Assembly: GCA_029865385.1 (NCBI GenBank)
Contig: JAOUGX010000015.1
Coordinates: forward strand, 1-56,748
Source of the DNA: Gammaproteobacteria bacterium
Lineage (GTDB): Bacteria > Pseudomonadota > Gammaproteobacteria > Steroidobacterales > Woeseiaceae
Length of the DNA stretch: 56,748 nt
Direction of reading: 5' to 3'
Both the position numbers and the translations under genes were made by a program. Each line of letters starts with the position of its first letter. The first letter of the stretch is position 1. Positions 33,320 through 41,867 of the stretch are shown here, piece after piece. The notes beneath the pieces were generated by a model. It searched no databases and had not been told where the DNA came from. It worked only from the letters and a program-made list of their open reading frames with translations.

Positions 33320-33646
33320 ATGAAGCCCGAATCCATGGACAAAGTGTTTCAGGCCCTGGCCTCGACGGTCCGGCGCGACATGCTGGACATTGTCCGGGAC
33401 AAACCCGGCTGCAGCGTCAGTGAAGTCAGCCGCCATTTCGATGTGAGCCGGATTGCCGTCATGAAACACCTGGCCGTACTGGAGCAGGCCGGGCTTCTGA
33501 TCTCCGAAAAGAAAGGCCGCACGCGCTGCCTGTATTTCAATACCGTTCCCATTCAGATGATCCACGACCGCTGGACCTCCGAGTTCAGTGCGTTATGGGC
33601 AGGAAAACTCACGGCGTTCAAGTATCGCCTTGAAGAAGCATCCTAG
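33320..33646 (+). CDS. ArsR-family winged-helix regulator
   Basis: 108 residues from the ATG at 33320; an ATG at 33335 (MDKVFQALAS) is the more usual family start, and neither has a strong ribosome binding site. HTH: GCSVSEVSRHFDVSRIAVMKHLAVLEQAGLL (the recognition part is SRIAVMKHLAVLE), followed by the wing SEKKGRTRCLYFN. It belongs to the ArsR branch that is next to AHSA1/SRPBCC genes and lacks metal-binding cysteine pairs. Probably controls the downstream DUF4287-remnant and SRPBCC genes, and itself through the adjacent palindrome. Confidence 0.9.
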   Translation: MKPESMDKVFQALASTVRRDMLDIVRDKPGCSVSEVSRHFDVSRIAVMKHLAVLEQAGLLISEKKGRTRCLYFNTVPIQMIHDRWTSEFSALWAGKLTAFKYRLEEAS

Positions 33647-33658
33647 AGGACTACAGCA

Positions 33659-33793
33659 ATGAGCAAGACATCTCCGGAACAAATGACACAGGCCATGATA
33701 GAAAACATGCCCGCCAGGACCGGCAAGCCGATGAAGCAATGATTGAAAATCGTTGCCAAATCCGGACTGAAAAAAGCGTACGACGCCGCCTGA
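33659..33793 (+). pseudogene. DUF4287-like remnant with in-frame UGA
   Basis: From the ATG at 33659 the frame reads MSKTSPEQMTQAMIENM then PARTGKPMKQ, a stop (TGA at 33740-33742), and then LKIVAKSGLKKAYDAA to a second TGA at 33791. DUF4287 proteins have TGK-x-x-x-x-W-x-x-x-VKKSGLKKH here, so the TGA stands exactly where Trp (TGG) is expected. The part after GLKK is also missing. I read it as a decayed gene. It sits between ArsR and SRPBCC genes, where intact relatives are often found. Confidence 0.7.
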
Positions 33794-33818
33794 CGCGGCG
33801 CTAATGGAGGAAACCATC

Positions 33819-34382
33819 ATGACCGAACCTACATCGCTACATGCCGTTGACGTGCAGCACGAAGGCAGCGCCGACGACACCGACAAATCCTATTACCGGG
33901 TAGTGATTCGCGCACCGATCCACAAAGTCTGGGCCGAATTGACACGAACGGACGCCGTGCTACCGTTTTTCTTCAACTCGGTGTGTCACACCACCCGCCT
34001 TGGCGTCGATGCTCCGGTGCGCATGCGGTCGAAAGACGGAAAGTACACTGCCGTCGTCGGCAAAGTCCTCGAGTTCGAACCGCCGCACCGCTACTCGCAC
34101 ACCTTTCGCTTCACGAGTTTCGAGGATCCGCCATGCATCATTCGCTATGTGCTGAAAGAGGTCGACGGTGACACGGAGTTCACATTGATCAACGAGAACG
34201 TACCGGCCGGAACACAGACCGAGAAATACATGACACAAGGGGGACCGTTCATTGTCGAAAATCTCAAATCCGTTGTCGAGACTGGAAAGCCTACTATCGG
34301 TGGCCGCTTCGCACTTTTCATGATGGGGCTGACCGCTCCGTTCACGCCGAAACGATGCCGTAGCGAGAACTGGCCGCTTTGA
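33819..34382 (+). CDS. SRPBCC / AHSA1-type protein
   Basis: 187 residues. The ATG at 33819 has GGAGGA seven bases upstream; an earlier in-frame ATG at 33804 lies inside that ribosome binding site. START-like helix-grip fold: YYRVVIRAPIHKVWAELTR near the start, FEPPHRYSHTFRF in the middle. The C-terminal end KRCRSENWPL is typical of the ArsR-linked AHSA1 subgroup. These bind small hydrophobic ligands. Expected to be regulated by the upstream ArsR protein. Confidence 0.85.
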   Translation: MTEPTSLHAVDVQHEGSADDTDKSYYRVVIRAPIHKVWAELTRTDAVLPFFFNSVCHTTRLGVDAPVRMRSKDGKYTAVVGKVLEFEPPHRYSHTFRFTSFEDPPCIIRYVLKEVDGDTEFTLINENVPAGTQTEKYMTQGGPFIVENLKSVVETGKPTIGGRFALFMMGLTAPFTPKRCRSENWPL

Positions 34383-34445
34383 CGAAATACAACGGATATT
34401 CACCTCGGTGCGCGAAGCGGCGATTCGCGGTAAGCTGCGAACAAC

Positions 34446-35003
34446 ATGCTGCAGACCATTGCCAGAAAAATACTCGCGTTTTTCCGCTGGACACTCGTGG
34501 GTGAAATTCCGCCGATCAAAAAGGGCGTGTTTGTCGCTGCGTATCACACATCGAATTGGGATGGCTTCTGGTTCATCGTTTACAAATTCGCCATCAATGT
34601 GCGCGTCAGGTTTCTCGCCAAGCACACGCTATTCTGGTGGCCAATGGGCCCGTTTCTGAGAAAACTGGGCGCGATTCCGATCGATCGCGACCACACGCAT
34701 TCAACGGTGCAGATGCTGGTCGACACCTTTCGCAACGAGGACCATTTGTTTCTGGCTCTGGCGCCAGAGGGCACGCGCAAATGGCAGCCGTACTGGAAAT
34801 CCGGCTTTTATCAAATCGCCAAAAAGGCCGGCGTACCGATCGTTCTCGCGTTCATCGACTATCGCAAGAAGGAAATTGGCATCGGCATCAGCATTGAACC
34901 CGGCGACCGCCAAAAAGACCTGCAAACAATGCGCGATTTCTATCGCAACGTAACTCCGCGACATCCAGCCAACCAGGGACCGGTCGCTTTTCCGCCGGAT
35001 TAG
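34446..35003 (+). CDS. Lysophospholipid (1-acyl-glycerol-3-phosphate) acyltransferase family
   Basis: 185 residues; ATG at 34446. Motif I is HTSNWDGFW (HxxxxD with a W), motif III is LALAPEGTRKW (EGTR). This HTSNWD...EGTRKW form is the short MSMEG/YihG-like branch rather than full PlsC. It should acylate a lysophospholipid at the inner membrane; substrate not determined. Its end is 20 bases short of a long hairpin and converges with mscL. Confidence 0.85.
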   Translation: MLQTIARKILAFFRWTLVGEIPPIKKGVFVAAYHTSNWDGFWFIVYKFAINVRVRFLAKHTLFWWPMGPFLRKLGAIPIDRDHTHSTVQMLVDTFRNEDHLFLALAPEGTRKWQPYWKSGFYQIAKKAGVPIVLAFIDYRKKEIGIGISIEPGDRQKDLQTMRDFYRNVTPRHPANQGPVAFPPD

Positions 35004-35007
35004 AGCC

Positions 35008-35043
35008 TCTCGATGCTCGCGCCATATGGCGGGAGCATCGAGA
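35008..35043. terminator. Long perfect hairpin between convergent genes
   Basis: TCTCGATGCTC (35008-35018) pairs exactly with GAGCATCGAGA (35033-35043); CGCC/GGCG close the inner part around an ATAT loop. It lies between the acyltransferase stop and the mscL stop. No T-run follows in either direction, so it may block both transcripts or protect 3' ends. Confidence 0.6.
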
Positions 35044-35055
35044 ATGCGCAAGAAA

Positions 35056-35472
35056 TCAGCGCGCTTTCAATGCATCGCGGATTTCTGTCAACAAGGCGAC
35101 TTCGACCGATGGTTTCGGTGGTGACGCGGGCTTTTCTTCTTCCTTCTTCTTCATCTTGTTCATGCCTTTCACAACCATGAAGATTGCAAAGGCTACGATG
35201 ACGAAGTCCAGTACGGTGTTAAGGAACACGCCGTAATTTATGGTTGCCGCGCCGGCATCTCTTGCCGCAGACAAGGTGGCGTACTCGCCGCCGGAGATAT
35301 TCAAGAACAGCTGGCTGAAGTCGACTTTCCCCAACATCAAACCTATAGGCGGCATGATCACATCGCTGACCAGCGACGAGACGATCTTGCCAAAGGAGGC
35401 ACCGATCACGATACCGACCGCCATGTCGACGACGTTGCCGCGCATGGCAAAAGCTTTGAATTCCTTTAACAC
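35056..35472 (-). CDS. mscL: Large-conductance mechanosensitive channel MscL
   Basis: 138 residues from a GTG at 35472 with GGGGAA upstream. Classic Msc[22 protein letters not shown] at the N-terminus (amphipathic helix plus TM1), [11 protein letters not shown] after TM1, [26 protein letters not shown] as TM2 and a cytoplasmic charged helix ([10 protein letters not shown]) leading to [11 protein letters not shown]. Opens at high membrane tension to release solutes on osmotic downshock. Stands alone. Confidence 0.97.
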   Translation of the reverse strand: MLKEFKAFAMRGNVVDMAVGIVIGASFGKIVSSLVSDVIMPPIGLMLGKVDFSQLFLNISGGEYATLSAARDAGAATINYGVFLNTVLDFVIVAFAIFMVVKGMNKMKKKEEEKPASPPKPSVEVALLTEIRDALKAR

Positions 35473-35626
35473 TGTATTCCCCTTTATTATCCAATGACGT
35501 TCTTCCAGGCAATGCTCAGCGGATTGCCAGCCCGAATGTTAACCATATTGCCGAGTGATCACCATTGCTGATGATAATGGGCTCCCCGGATGATCCGGGC
35601 GAAAACCGATTGCCTCTATCGTCGAT

Positions 35627-37621
35627 ATGCGAGACTTGAATCGCCGACGCCGTTTGTGGCCCAATCGTGTGATGTCGCATTCCGGATCCGCCTTGTGCCT
35701 GCCTTTGCTGCTGTCCGCCGCAGCTTTCGCGGGCGAGTTTGATGACTGGTCGCATTATGGCGGCAGCGAAAAAGGCATGCAGTATTCGTCTCTCGCGCAG
35801 ATTTCCACAGGCAATGTTGGGCAGCTGGAAGAGGCCTGGCGATTCCAGACCAACGAACCGGGTGGCGGCAAGTTCGGGCCGTTCGCATTCCAGGCGAATC
35901 CGATACTCATTGAAGGCAGACTTTTCGTGTCGACGGGAAGTGCCATCGTCATCGCACTCGACCCGGCCAGTGGCAAAGAGCTGTGGCGATACGATCCCGA
36001 TATCGACCGAAGCAAGGGCCATTCGGAAATAGCGAATCGCGGTGTCAGTTCCTGGATCGACAACAACGCCGGGCCGGACGACCCCTGCCGTCATCGGATT
36101 TTTGTCGGCACGCTGGACGCACGGCTGATTGCCGTCGATGGATCAAATGGCAAGCCGTGCCGCGACTTTGGCGAGCACGGCCAGGTATTTCTCGATCGCG
36201 ATGTCAAAGCCGACAACAGCGAATGGTTTGAATACACGGTGACGTCACCGCCGGTAATCGTCGACGGGGTCGTAATCGTGGGATCGGCAATCGGCGACAA
36301 CCGGGCGGTCCAGTCGGAGCTCGGCATTGTGCGCGGCATCGATGCGAAAAGCGGTGCGGAAATCTGGCGCTGGGATCCGATTCCGCGCAGCGCTGAGAAT
36401 CCCGCATTTGCCGGCTGGCAAGCAGACGAAGCGAAAATCACCGGCTCCGCGAATGCCTGGGCGCCGCTGGCGGCGGACAGCGATCTGGGTCTCGTATATG
36501 TTCCGACCGGCTCGGCCAGCCCGGATTTTTTCGGCGGCGAGCGACAGGGCGACAATCTTTACGCGAACTCACTGGTTGCGCTGAGCGCTGCAAGCGGTGC
36601 AGTCGTATGGTACCGACAGCTGGTGCATCACGACCTGTGGGATTACGACCTCGCTTCGCAACCGACGCTGGTCGAACTGCAGCACAATGGCGAAACGGTT
36701 CCTGCGGTATTGCAGGGCACCAAGACGGGCATGATTTTTTCTTTCGACCGGCGCAATGGCGATGCGATTTTCGCGGTGGAGGAGCGGCCGGTACCGCAAG
36801 GCGGTGTGGATGGCGAACACCTCTCGCCTACGCAGCCATTTCCGGTGGCGCCGCCGCCCCTGGTGAGTCATGCGCCGCTGACGCCCGAAGATGCATGGGG
36901 AATGATGTGGTTCGACAAGCGATCCTGCGCGAAACGCATTGCGAGGTTGCGCTCGGAAGGGATTTACACGCCGCCTTCCGTTGAGGGCACGATCCTGTAT
37001 CCCGGATACGCCGGAGGTATCAACTGGGGTGGCGTTGCGTTCGATCCGGAAATGCAGCTGGCCATTGCCTATACGATCAACGTGGCTATGGAAGTCGCGC
37101 TGATCGCGCGAGACGAATTGCAATCGACTTTCGAATCAGACGATTTCGATGACTTCGAATTTGCGAGACAGCGAGGAACGCCTTACGGTATGCGACGCAA
37201 AGCGCTGCTATCGATGCTCGATATACCCTGCACCGCGCCACCCTGGGGAACGTTGTCGGCGGTCGACATGGTCCGTGGGTCCATTCTGTGGCAGGTACCG
37301 GTCGGCACCATCCAGGACATCGCTCCGGCCATTGTGCCCAACCTCAAACTGGGTGTGCCGGGAATCGGCGGACCGATCACGACGGCCGGGGGACTGATCT
37401 TTCTCGGGGCCACCATGGACGATTACCTGCGCGCCTTCGACATCCGCAGCGGCGACATGCTTTGGGAAGGTCGCCTGCCTGCCGGCGGCCAGGCGACGCC
37501 GATGACATATTTTCTGGATCAGACCGGAAAGCAATACGTCGTGATTGCAGCAGGCGGACATCCGAAAATGGGAACGACCATCGGTGACTACGTCGTTGCC
37601 TTCGCGTTGCCGGACCGATAA
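35627..37621 (+). CDS. PQQ-dependent (quinoprotein) dehydrogenase
   Basis: 664 residues from the ATG at 35627, which gives an arginine-rich n-region and a signal peptide ending AFAGEF; an ATG at 35672 is the alternative and neither has a clear ribosome binding site. Quinoprotein beta-propeller of the membrane-type glucose dehydrogenase group: WSHYGGSEKGMQYSSLAQI start, repeated W-docking blades (ALDPASGKELWRYD, DMLWEGRLPAGGQATPMTY) and HDLWDYDLASQPTLVE. No membrane domain and no cytochrome CxxCH, so it should be a soluble periplasmic enzyme. Oxidises a sugar or alcohol. No pqq biosynthesis genes are in the window. Its stop abuts that of the TonB receptor. Confidence 0.88.
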   Translation: MRDLNRRRRLWPNRVMSHSGSALCLPLLLSAAAFAGEFDDWSHYGGSEKGMQYSSLAQISTGNVGQLEEAWRFQTNEPGGGKFGPFAFQANPILIEGRLFVSTGSAIVIALDPASGKELWRYDPDIDRSKGHSEIANRGVSSWIDNNAGPDDPCRHRIFVGTLDARLIAVDGSNGKPCRDFGEHGQVFLDRDVKADNSEWFEYTVTSPPVIVDGVVIVGSAIGDNRAVQSELGIVRGIDAKSGAEIWRWDPIPRSAENPAFAGWQADEAKITGSANAWAPLAADSDLGLVYVPTGSASPDFFGGERQGDNLYANSLVALSAASGAVVWYRQLVHHDLWDYDLASQPTLVELQHNGETVPAVLQGTKTGMIFSFDRRNGDAIFAVEERPVPQGGVDGEHLSPTQPFPVAPPPLVSHAPLTPEDAWGMMWFDKRSCAKRIARLRSEGIYTPPSVEGTILYPGYAGGINWGGVAFDPEMQLAIAYTINVAMEVALIARDELQSTFESDDFDDFEFARQRGTPYGMRRKALLSMLDIPCTAPPWGTLSAVDMVRGSILWQVPVGTIQDIAPAIVPNLKLGVPGIGGPITTAGGLIFLGATMDDYLRAFDIRSGDMLWEGRLPAGGQATPMTYFLDQTGKQYVVIAAGGHPKMGTTIGDYVVAFALPDR

Positions 37622-39679
37622 TTACCAGCTTCGTGCAAGGCTCAGCAGAAGGTTTCTCCCTGCCGCATCAATGCCGGAACCGTGCTGGCGGTAGCGCTTG
37701 TCAAGCAGATTGCCCAATTCGGCCGCCAGCTGCCAGCCATCGCCCGGCAGCCATTCGACCCGCGTATTGAATGTACCCCAGCCTGCAGTGCCCTGTGGAT
37801 CGATGCGCACATCGCGTATGTCCCGGGGACTCAGCCGGTCCTGTCTTGCGGCGTATAGCAACGATGCCTCAAGCAGCCAGCGATCGCTCGCCTGCAATGC
37901 AAATTTCAGATGCCCATTCAGCGGTGGCATGCGATCGGCCGGCACTACGCTGCCGTCGGGCTCGGCCTGGTCTCCGTAGTTGTAGTTCAGCAAGATGTCT
38001 GCTCTAAGTCGTGGATTCAGTTGGAGGGCCGCAGAAGCCTCGACTCCGTGGATTTTCGCGGTCGAAACATTCTGGCTCTGGATGACGTCCCTGCCGTCCA
38101 CAGTGACCTCGCCGGTCAGGACAGAGGTGAGCCGGTCCGTGTATCGCAACTGGTAAAAAACGATCTCGGCTTGCACATTGCGGCGAAGATAACGCAGACC
38201 GGCATCAAGCTGCGTCACGTGTTCGGACTGCAGGTCGGGATTGGGAATGTTGTAGCGATTCCCGGGTCGCGGCCCCAGGGTACCGAGATCGAACACATTG
38301 GGTGCGCGAAATCCGTAACCGGCATTTGCAACGAATTGCAGATTGTCGGCGACATCGAACAACCAGCCTGCATCGGCGCTCAGATCGTCGAGCGAAGCGT
38401 TACCTTCGGGAACCGTACCGGCGGCCGGAAGTTTCACATCGAAAGCACTGTAACGGACGCCGCCCGAAAAAGTATGCCGCTCGGCGGTGTTCAATTCCGC
38501 GTTGATGTAAATCGCGGCCTGCTGTGCCACGGAGTCATGCGGATAGCGCGGCCGGACCTGCTGGCTTGCACCGCTGTTGACATCCTGTTCGGTTCGCTGA
38601 CTCCGGATCCTGTCGCGGTAATACTCCGCCCCGGCTATCCATGACACTTTTTCTCCGTCATGCGCTGCGCTGAGCGTCATGCCCGCCAGCTCGCTGCTGT
38701 TCGACTCGATGTTCCTGACACTCGCGCCGAAATCACGGGTGACGGGACTGTCGACAATGCGCTGCCAGCCGGCGTCGATGTTCCAGTCCGCGGATGCCAA
38801 CGCATCGTCGATGCTGTAACGAATATGCACGAAGTCCCGTTGGTTGGGTCTGAAAAAATACTCGGATGACGAAGGCTCTGCCTGGCCATAGCCGGCAATC
38901 AGTTCATCGATCCTGGGCGTGTCCGGTTGCCGTGCAAGCTGCACGTCGAATAGCCATGCCCTGCGCTCGTCCGGAGTTACGGACATTGCGCCACGAATTG
39001 CCCAGGCCTCGTAGCCGGTCGGAGAAATGCGCGCACCGCCACCGGTGCGCCGATCGCCGGTCTGCAGGTATTCACCGCTCAACAGTGCCGCTTTGTCGCG
39101 CGTTCCGTATTCGAGTACTCCGCGCAGGGTTTGCCCCTTTTCGGCGGTATCGGCTGCCATGTAGAACTCCCGGCGAAGGCCGGCATCAGTGCTGTCGAAA
39201 GAAGGAAACCGCGAGATAACCTGGACGACACCGCCAACCGCATCGCTTCCATACAGCGAAGCCGGAGCTCCCCGAAGTACCTCGATACGCTCTGCCGCGG
39301 CAACGGGAACCAGAGCAAGGTATGGCGTCGGTGCATTGCGAAAGATAGCGTTGTTCAACCGCAAGCCGTCGACCAGGTGCAGTACTTCGGATCCTTTCAA
39401 TCCGCGGACGATCGCGGCACCCTGGCCCGGCGTAGTTTGTTGCAGGAATACGCCGGGCTGCGATTGCAATGCATCGGTAAGCAGTTTGTTTTTGCCAACG
39501 TCTTTCGCCGCAACGATTGTAATTGCGGACGGTACTTCGCTTGACGACCGGGCACGGCGTGTCGCCGTTACCTGGATTTCGTCGATGGACCTGTCAGCCG
39601 AGCTGTCGGCGACCGCATCGCCAGGAGTCACCAGCAGCACGATTGCGAGATTCAACCCGACGCGGCGAAGCGAAGGCAA
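37622..39679 (-). CDS. TonB-dependent outer membrane receptor
   Basis: 685 residues from a TTG at 39679, three bases after the DadA-type stop. Signal peptide to about residue 24 (AVADS). The TonB box is probably DEIQVTATRR near 33-42; the plug (LTDALQSQPGVFLQQT ... RGLKGSEVLHLVDGLRLNN ... RIEVLRGAPASLYGSDAVGGVVQVIS) matches the BtuB/hemin-type plug. The barrel ends in ARSW with the terminal aromatic residue. It imports a ligand using TonB energy. Candidates are a metal complex, vitamin B12-like cofactor or PQQ for the neighbouring dehydrogenase. Confidence 0.93.
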   Translation of the reverse strand: MPSLRRVGLNLAIVLLVTPGDAVADSSADRSIDEIQVTATRRARSSSEVPSAITIVAAKDVGKNKLLTDALQSQPGVFLQQTTPGQGAAIVRGLKGSEVLHLVDGLRLNNAIFRNAPTPYLALVPVAAAERIEVLRGAPASLYGSDAVGGVVQVISRFPSFDSTDAGLRREFYMAADTAEKGQTLRGVLEYGTRDKAALLSGEYLQTGDRRTGGGARISPTGYEAWAIRGAMSVTPDERRAWLFDVQLARQPDTPRIDELIAGYGQAEPSSSEYFFRPNQRDFVHIRYSIDDALASADWNIDAGWQRIVDSPVTRDFGASVRNIESNSSELAGMTLSAAHDGEKVSWIAGAEYYRDRIRSQRTEQDVNSGASQQVRPRYPHDSVAQQAAIYINAELNTAERHTFSGGVRYSAFDVKLPAAGTVPEGNASLDDLSADAGWLFDVADNLQFVANAGYGFRAPNVFDLGTLGPRPGNRYNIPNPDLQSEHVTQLDAGLRYLRRNVQAEIVFYQLRYTDRLTSVLTGEVTVDGRDVIQSQNVSTAKIHGVEASAALQLNPRLRADILLNYNYGDQAEPDGSVVPADRMPPLNGHLKFALQASDRWLLEASLLYAARQDRLSPRDIRDVRIDPQGTAGWGTFNTRVEWLPGDGWQLAAELGNLLDKRYRQHGSGIDAAGRNLLLSLARSW

Positions 39680-39682
39680 AAC

Positions 39683-40942
39683 TCAGTTCCGATTAAGAGA
39701 GAACGGTGCCGGATCTATCGCCGGCTGCGTTCCCTGCATCAGGTCCGCGAGCAGTTCCGCGGATCCCATGGCCAGGGTCCAGCCGAGTTGTCCATGGCCC
39801 GCGTTCAGATACAGGCCGTCGATCGCGGTCCCGCCGATTACCGGTTTGCCGTCGGCGCTCATGGGCCGGAGGCCGGCCCACGGCAAAGCCTTGCTCCTGT
39901 CGATGCGCGCGTCGACCAACGGAAACAGCGCTTTCAGCATGTCGAACAGGTTGTCGACCCTGACCTGGTCGATGCGGGTATTGAATCCGGTGAACTCCGC
40001 TGTACCGACCAGGCGCAGGCGGTGGTCCAGCGGCGTCACGCCGGCATGCATCGTATCGTCCAGCACCGGGATGCGCGGCGTGCCGCCGAGGCCCGCGACA
40101 TCTATCGTTACGGAATATCCCTTGGCCGGTTGCACCGGCAGTGATATGCCGACCGGCCGCAGCAGCCTGCGACTCCAGGGTCCTGCGGCGAGCACGACCC
40201 GTTTCGCCGCAATCATGCCGTCACCGGCGCGCACGCCGGTGACGCGTCCATTCGCATGCAGGATCTCGGATACATGCACGCCGGTATCGATTTCCGCGCC
40301 GGACGCCCGGATTATGTCCGCCAGCGCCTTGCAAAAACTCTGCGCGTCACCGAATTCGTCATCGACGAAGTGAATACCCGCGACCAGTTCGTTCCTGACA
40401 CGCTCCAGCGCCGGCTCGAGCTCGACGATGCCATCGCTGTCCAGCAACTCGTAGCGCATGCCCAGTGCGGCCAGCCTGTCGGAAACCGCCTTTTTGTTCT
40501 GCAGGTCTTTTGCATTGCGAAATACGCTCAGCGTACCGCCCGTACCGTGTGAAAAATCGAGTTTGGACTTTCTCATCAGCGCCTGCATTCGCTGCAGCGA
40601 ATAACTGGCGAGGCGAAAATTGTCCTCGCACGCCCGGAAGTAACGAGGCGACGCAGAATTTCGCAGGAACTTCATGCCCCAGAAAAAAAGCGACGGAACG
40701 GCATGCAGGTGCAGCTTCATCGCCGATTTCGGATCGAACAGCGAAGCCGCGAGATGGCGGTGAACGCCCGGGTCGTTCCACGGTTCCGGCAGGGACGGCG
40801 TCAGCATTCCACCGTTGGCAAAACTGGTTTCCAGGGCCACGGCTTCGCGCGACTCCACGATGCGCACCGCTTCACCGCGATCCAGAAGCGCTTTGGCCGT
40901 GCATAGGCCGAGCAAACCGGCACCGATAACCAGTGTCGTCAC
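39683..40942 (-). CDS. D-amino acid dehydrogenase (DadA-like), FAD-dependent
   Basis: 419 residues, the normal DadA length. Start is the GTG at 40942, which overlaps the cyclophilin stop as GTGA. FAD motif VIGAGLLGLCTAKALLDRGEAV, then SFANGGMLTPSLPEPWNDPGV (the DadA LTPSxxxPWxxPG signature) and the C-terminal GHGQLGWTLAMGSAELLADL. Oxidises D-amino acids to 2-oxo acids and ammonia, passing electrons to quinones at the inner membrane. Sits in a cluster with racemases and D-peptide-type hydrolases, which supports the role. Confidence 0.92.
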   Translation of the reverse strand: MTTLVIGAGLLGLCTAKALLDRGEAVRIVESREAVALETSFANGGMLTPSLPEPWNDPGVHRHLAASLFDPKSAMKLHLHAVPSLFFWGMKFLRNSASPRYFRACEDNFRLASYSLQRMQALMRKSKLDFSHGTGGTLSVFRNAKDLQNKKAVSDRLAALGMRYELLDSDGIVELEPALERVRNELVAGIHFVDDEFGDAQSFCKALADIIRASGAEIDTGVHVSEILHANGRVTGVRAGDGMIAAKRVVLAAGPWSRRLLRPVGISLPVQPAKGYSVTIDVAGLGGTPRIPVLDDTMHAGVTPLDHRLRLVGTAEFTGFNTRIDQVRVDNLFDMLKALFPLVDARIDRSKALPWAGLRPMSADGKPVIGGTAIDGLYLNAGHGQLGWTLAMGSAELLADLMQGTQPAIDPAPFSLNRN

Positions 40943-41853
40943 CGCGTTACAGTTCTCACGGGCAGCGGTACATTGCACAGGCCGACTCTGCCGGCCGGAT
41001 CCACGAACCACTCCTCGCGGCGGTTTCGTCGCGCATCGACGAATTTGTCGAAAGTCTGCGTGTTGGTTCTCAGGGCTTCAAGGTGCTGCCGTTCGGCCGC
41101 CGGCAAGTCCGAACCGAAGCGAATCGATTCGATAGTCACGTACTGCTCTTCTTTATCGTAGAAACCGAGCGGTCCGGTGCCGCGCGACAGGGACGACAAG
41201 TGTTCCACGCCGACAAGTACTCGCCCGATCAGCGTCACATTGCGGTCCAGGTGTCGCGGCGCATGTCCGGTGACGACGTACAGCTCGGCTGCATTGCCGC
41301 TGTCCGGCTCGTTTGCGCGCCCGACGCCCAACATGCCGTAGCAATGGGCGAGCCAGGCGCGCTTCCCGTCACGGCCGGCCGGGAAACCGTCGACGAAACC
41401 GACCTCGTCCGCATAGGCATCGCGACTGTCGAGTTTCGTGAATTCGAGACCGGCCGAATCGCGAAAGAATTCCGGAGCCAGTGTCGATGCCGCCTCGCCG
41501 TAGGAACGGCTGTCTGTCTCGCCGAACTTTGGATCGCCCCACTGCACAACATAGTTGTCCTGAGAACGAATGATTGCGAGGCCGTCGAAATACTGTTGCG
41601 CTACCAGCTTTCTCAGGTTTTCTATGTGTCGCGGTGCAAACTGCGGCGCCAATTCAAAGACGATCTGCCTGCCCGCGAGCTTCATGTACATCAAGTTGCG
41701 TTGGTCGAGTGGGCGCCAGTCCGATGGCGACGACAATTCGATGACGCTGGCCATCGTTGGCGGTTCGTCTGCCTGCGACCCGCTGAAACAGAACAGCACT
41801 GCAAGCGTTACGGCAACATCCAGGCAAGGCGTTCTTCGGATAAGGCGTTTCAT
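40939..41853 (-). CDS. Secreted cyclophilin-type peptidyl-prolyl isomerase
   Basis: 304 residues. Signal peptide to about residue 28 (GSQADEPP). Cyclophilin fold: VFELAPQFAPRHIENLRKLVAQQYFDGLAIIRSQDNYVVQWGDP (parts shown: FAPRHIENLRKLV and YFDGLAIIRSQDNYVVQWGDP) is the core, then NAAELYVVTGHAPRHLDRN and LIGRVLVGVEHLSSL. The GDP..G motif is kept. It speeds folding at proline bonds in the periplasm. The C-terminal 50 residues are extra. Overlaps the DadA-type start. Confidence 0.9.
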   Translation of the reverse strand: MKRLIRRTPCLDVAVTLAVLFCFSGSQADEPPTMASVIELSSPSDWRPLDQRNLMYMKLAGRQIVFELAPQFAPRHIENLRKLVAQQYFDGLAIIRSQDNYVVQWGDPKFGETDSRSYGEAASTLAPEFFRDSAGLEFTKLDSRDAYADEVGFVDGFPAGRDGKRAWLAHCYGMLGVGRANEPDSGNAAELYVVTGHAPRHLDRNVTLIGRVLVGVEHLSSLSRGTGPLGFYDKEEQYVTIESIRFGSDLPAAERQHLEALRTNTQTFDKFVDARRNRREEWFVDPAGRVGLCNVPLPVRTVTR

Positions 41854-41867
41854 TGCGATGCCGGCTG

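Noticed and set aside
33740-33742. UGA in the DUF4287 frame read as selenocysteine
   Set aside because: The family residue is Trp, there is no SECIS-like hairpin just downstream that I can see, and the 3' part of the domain is missing anyway.
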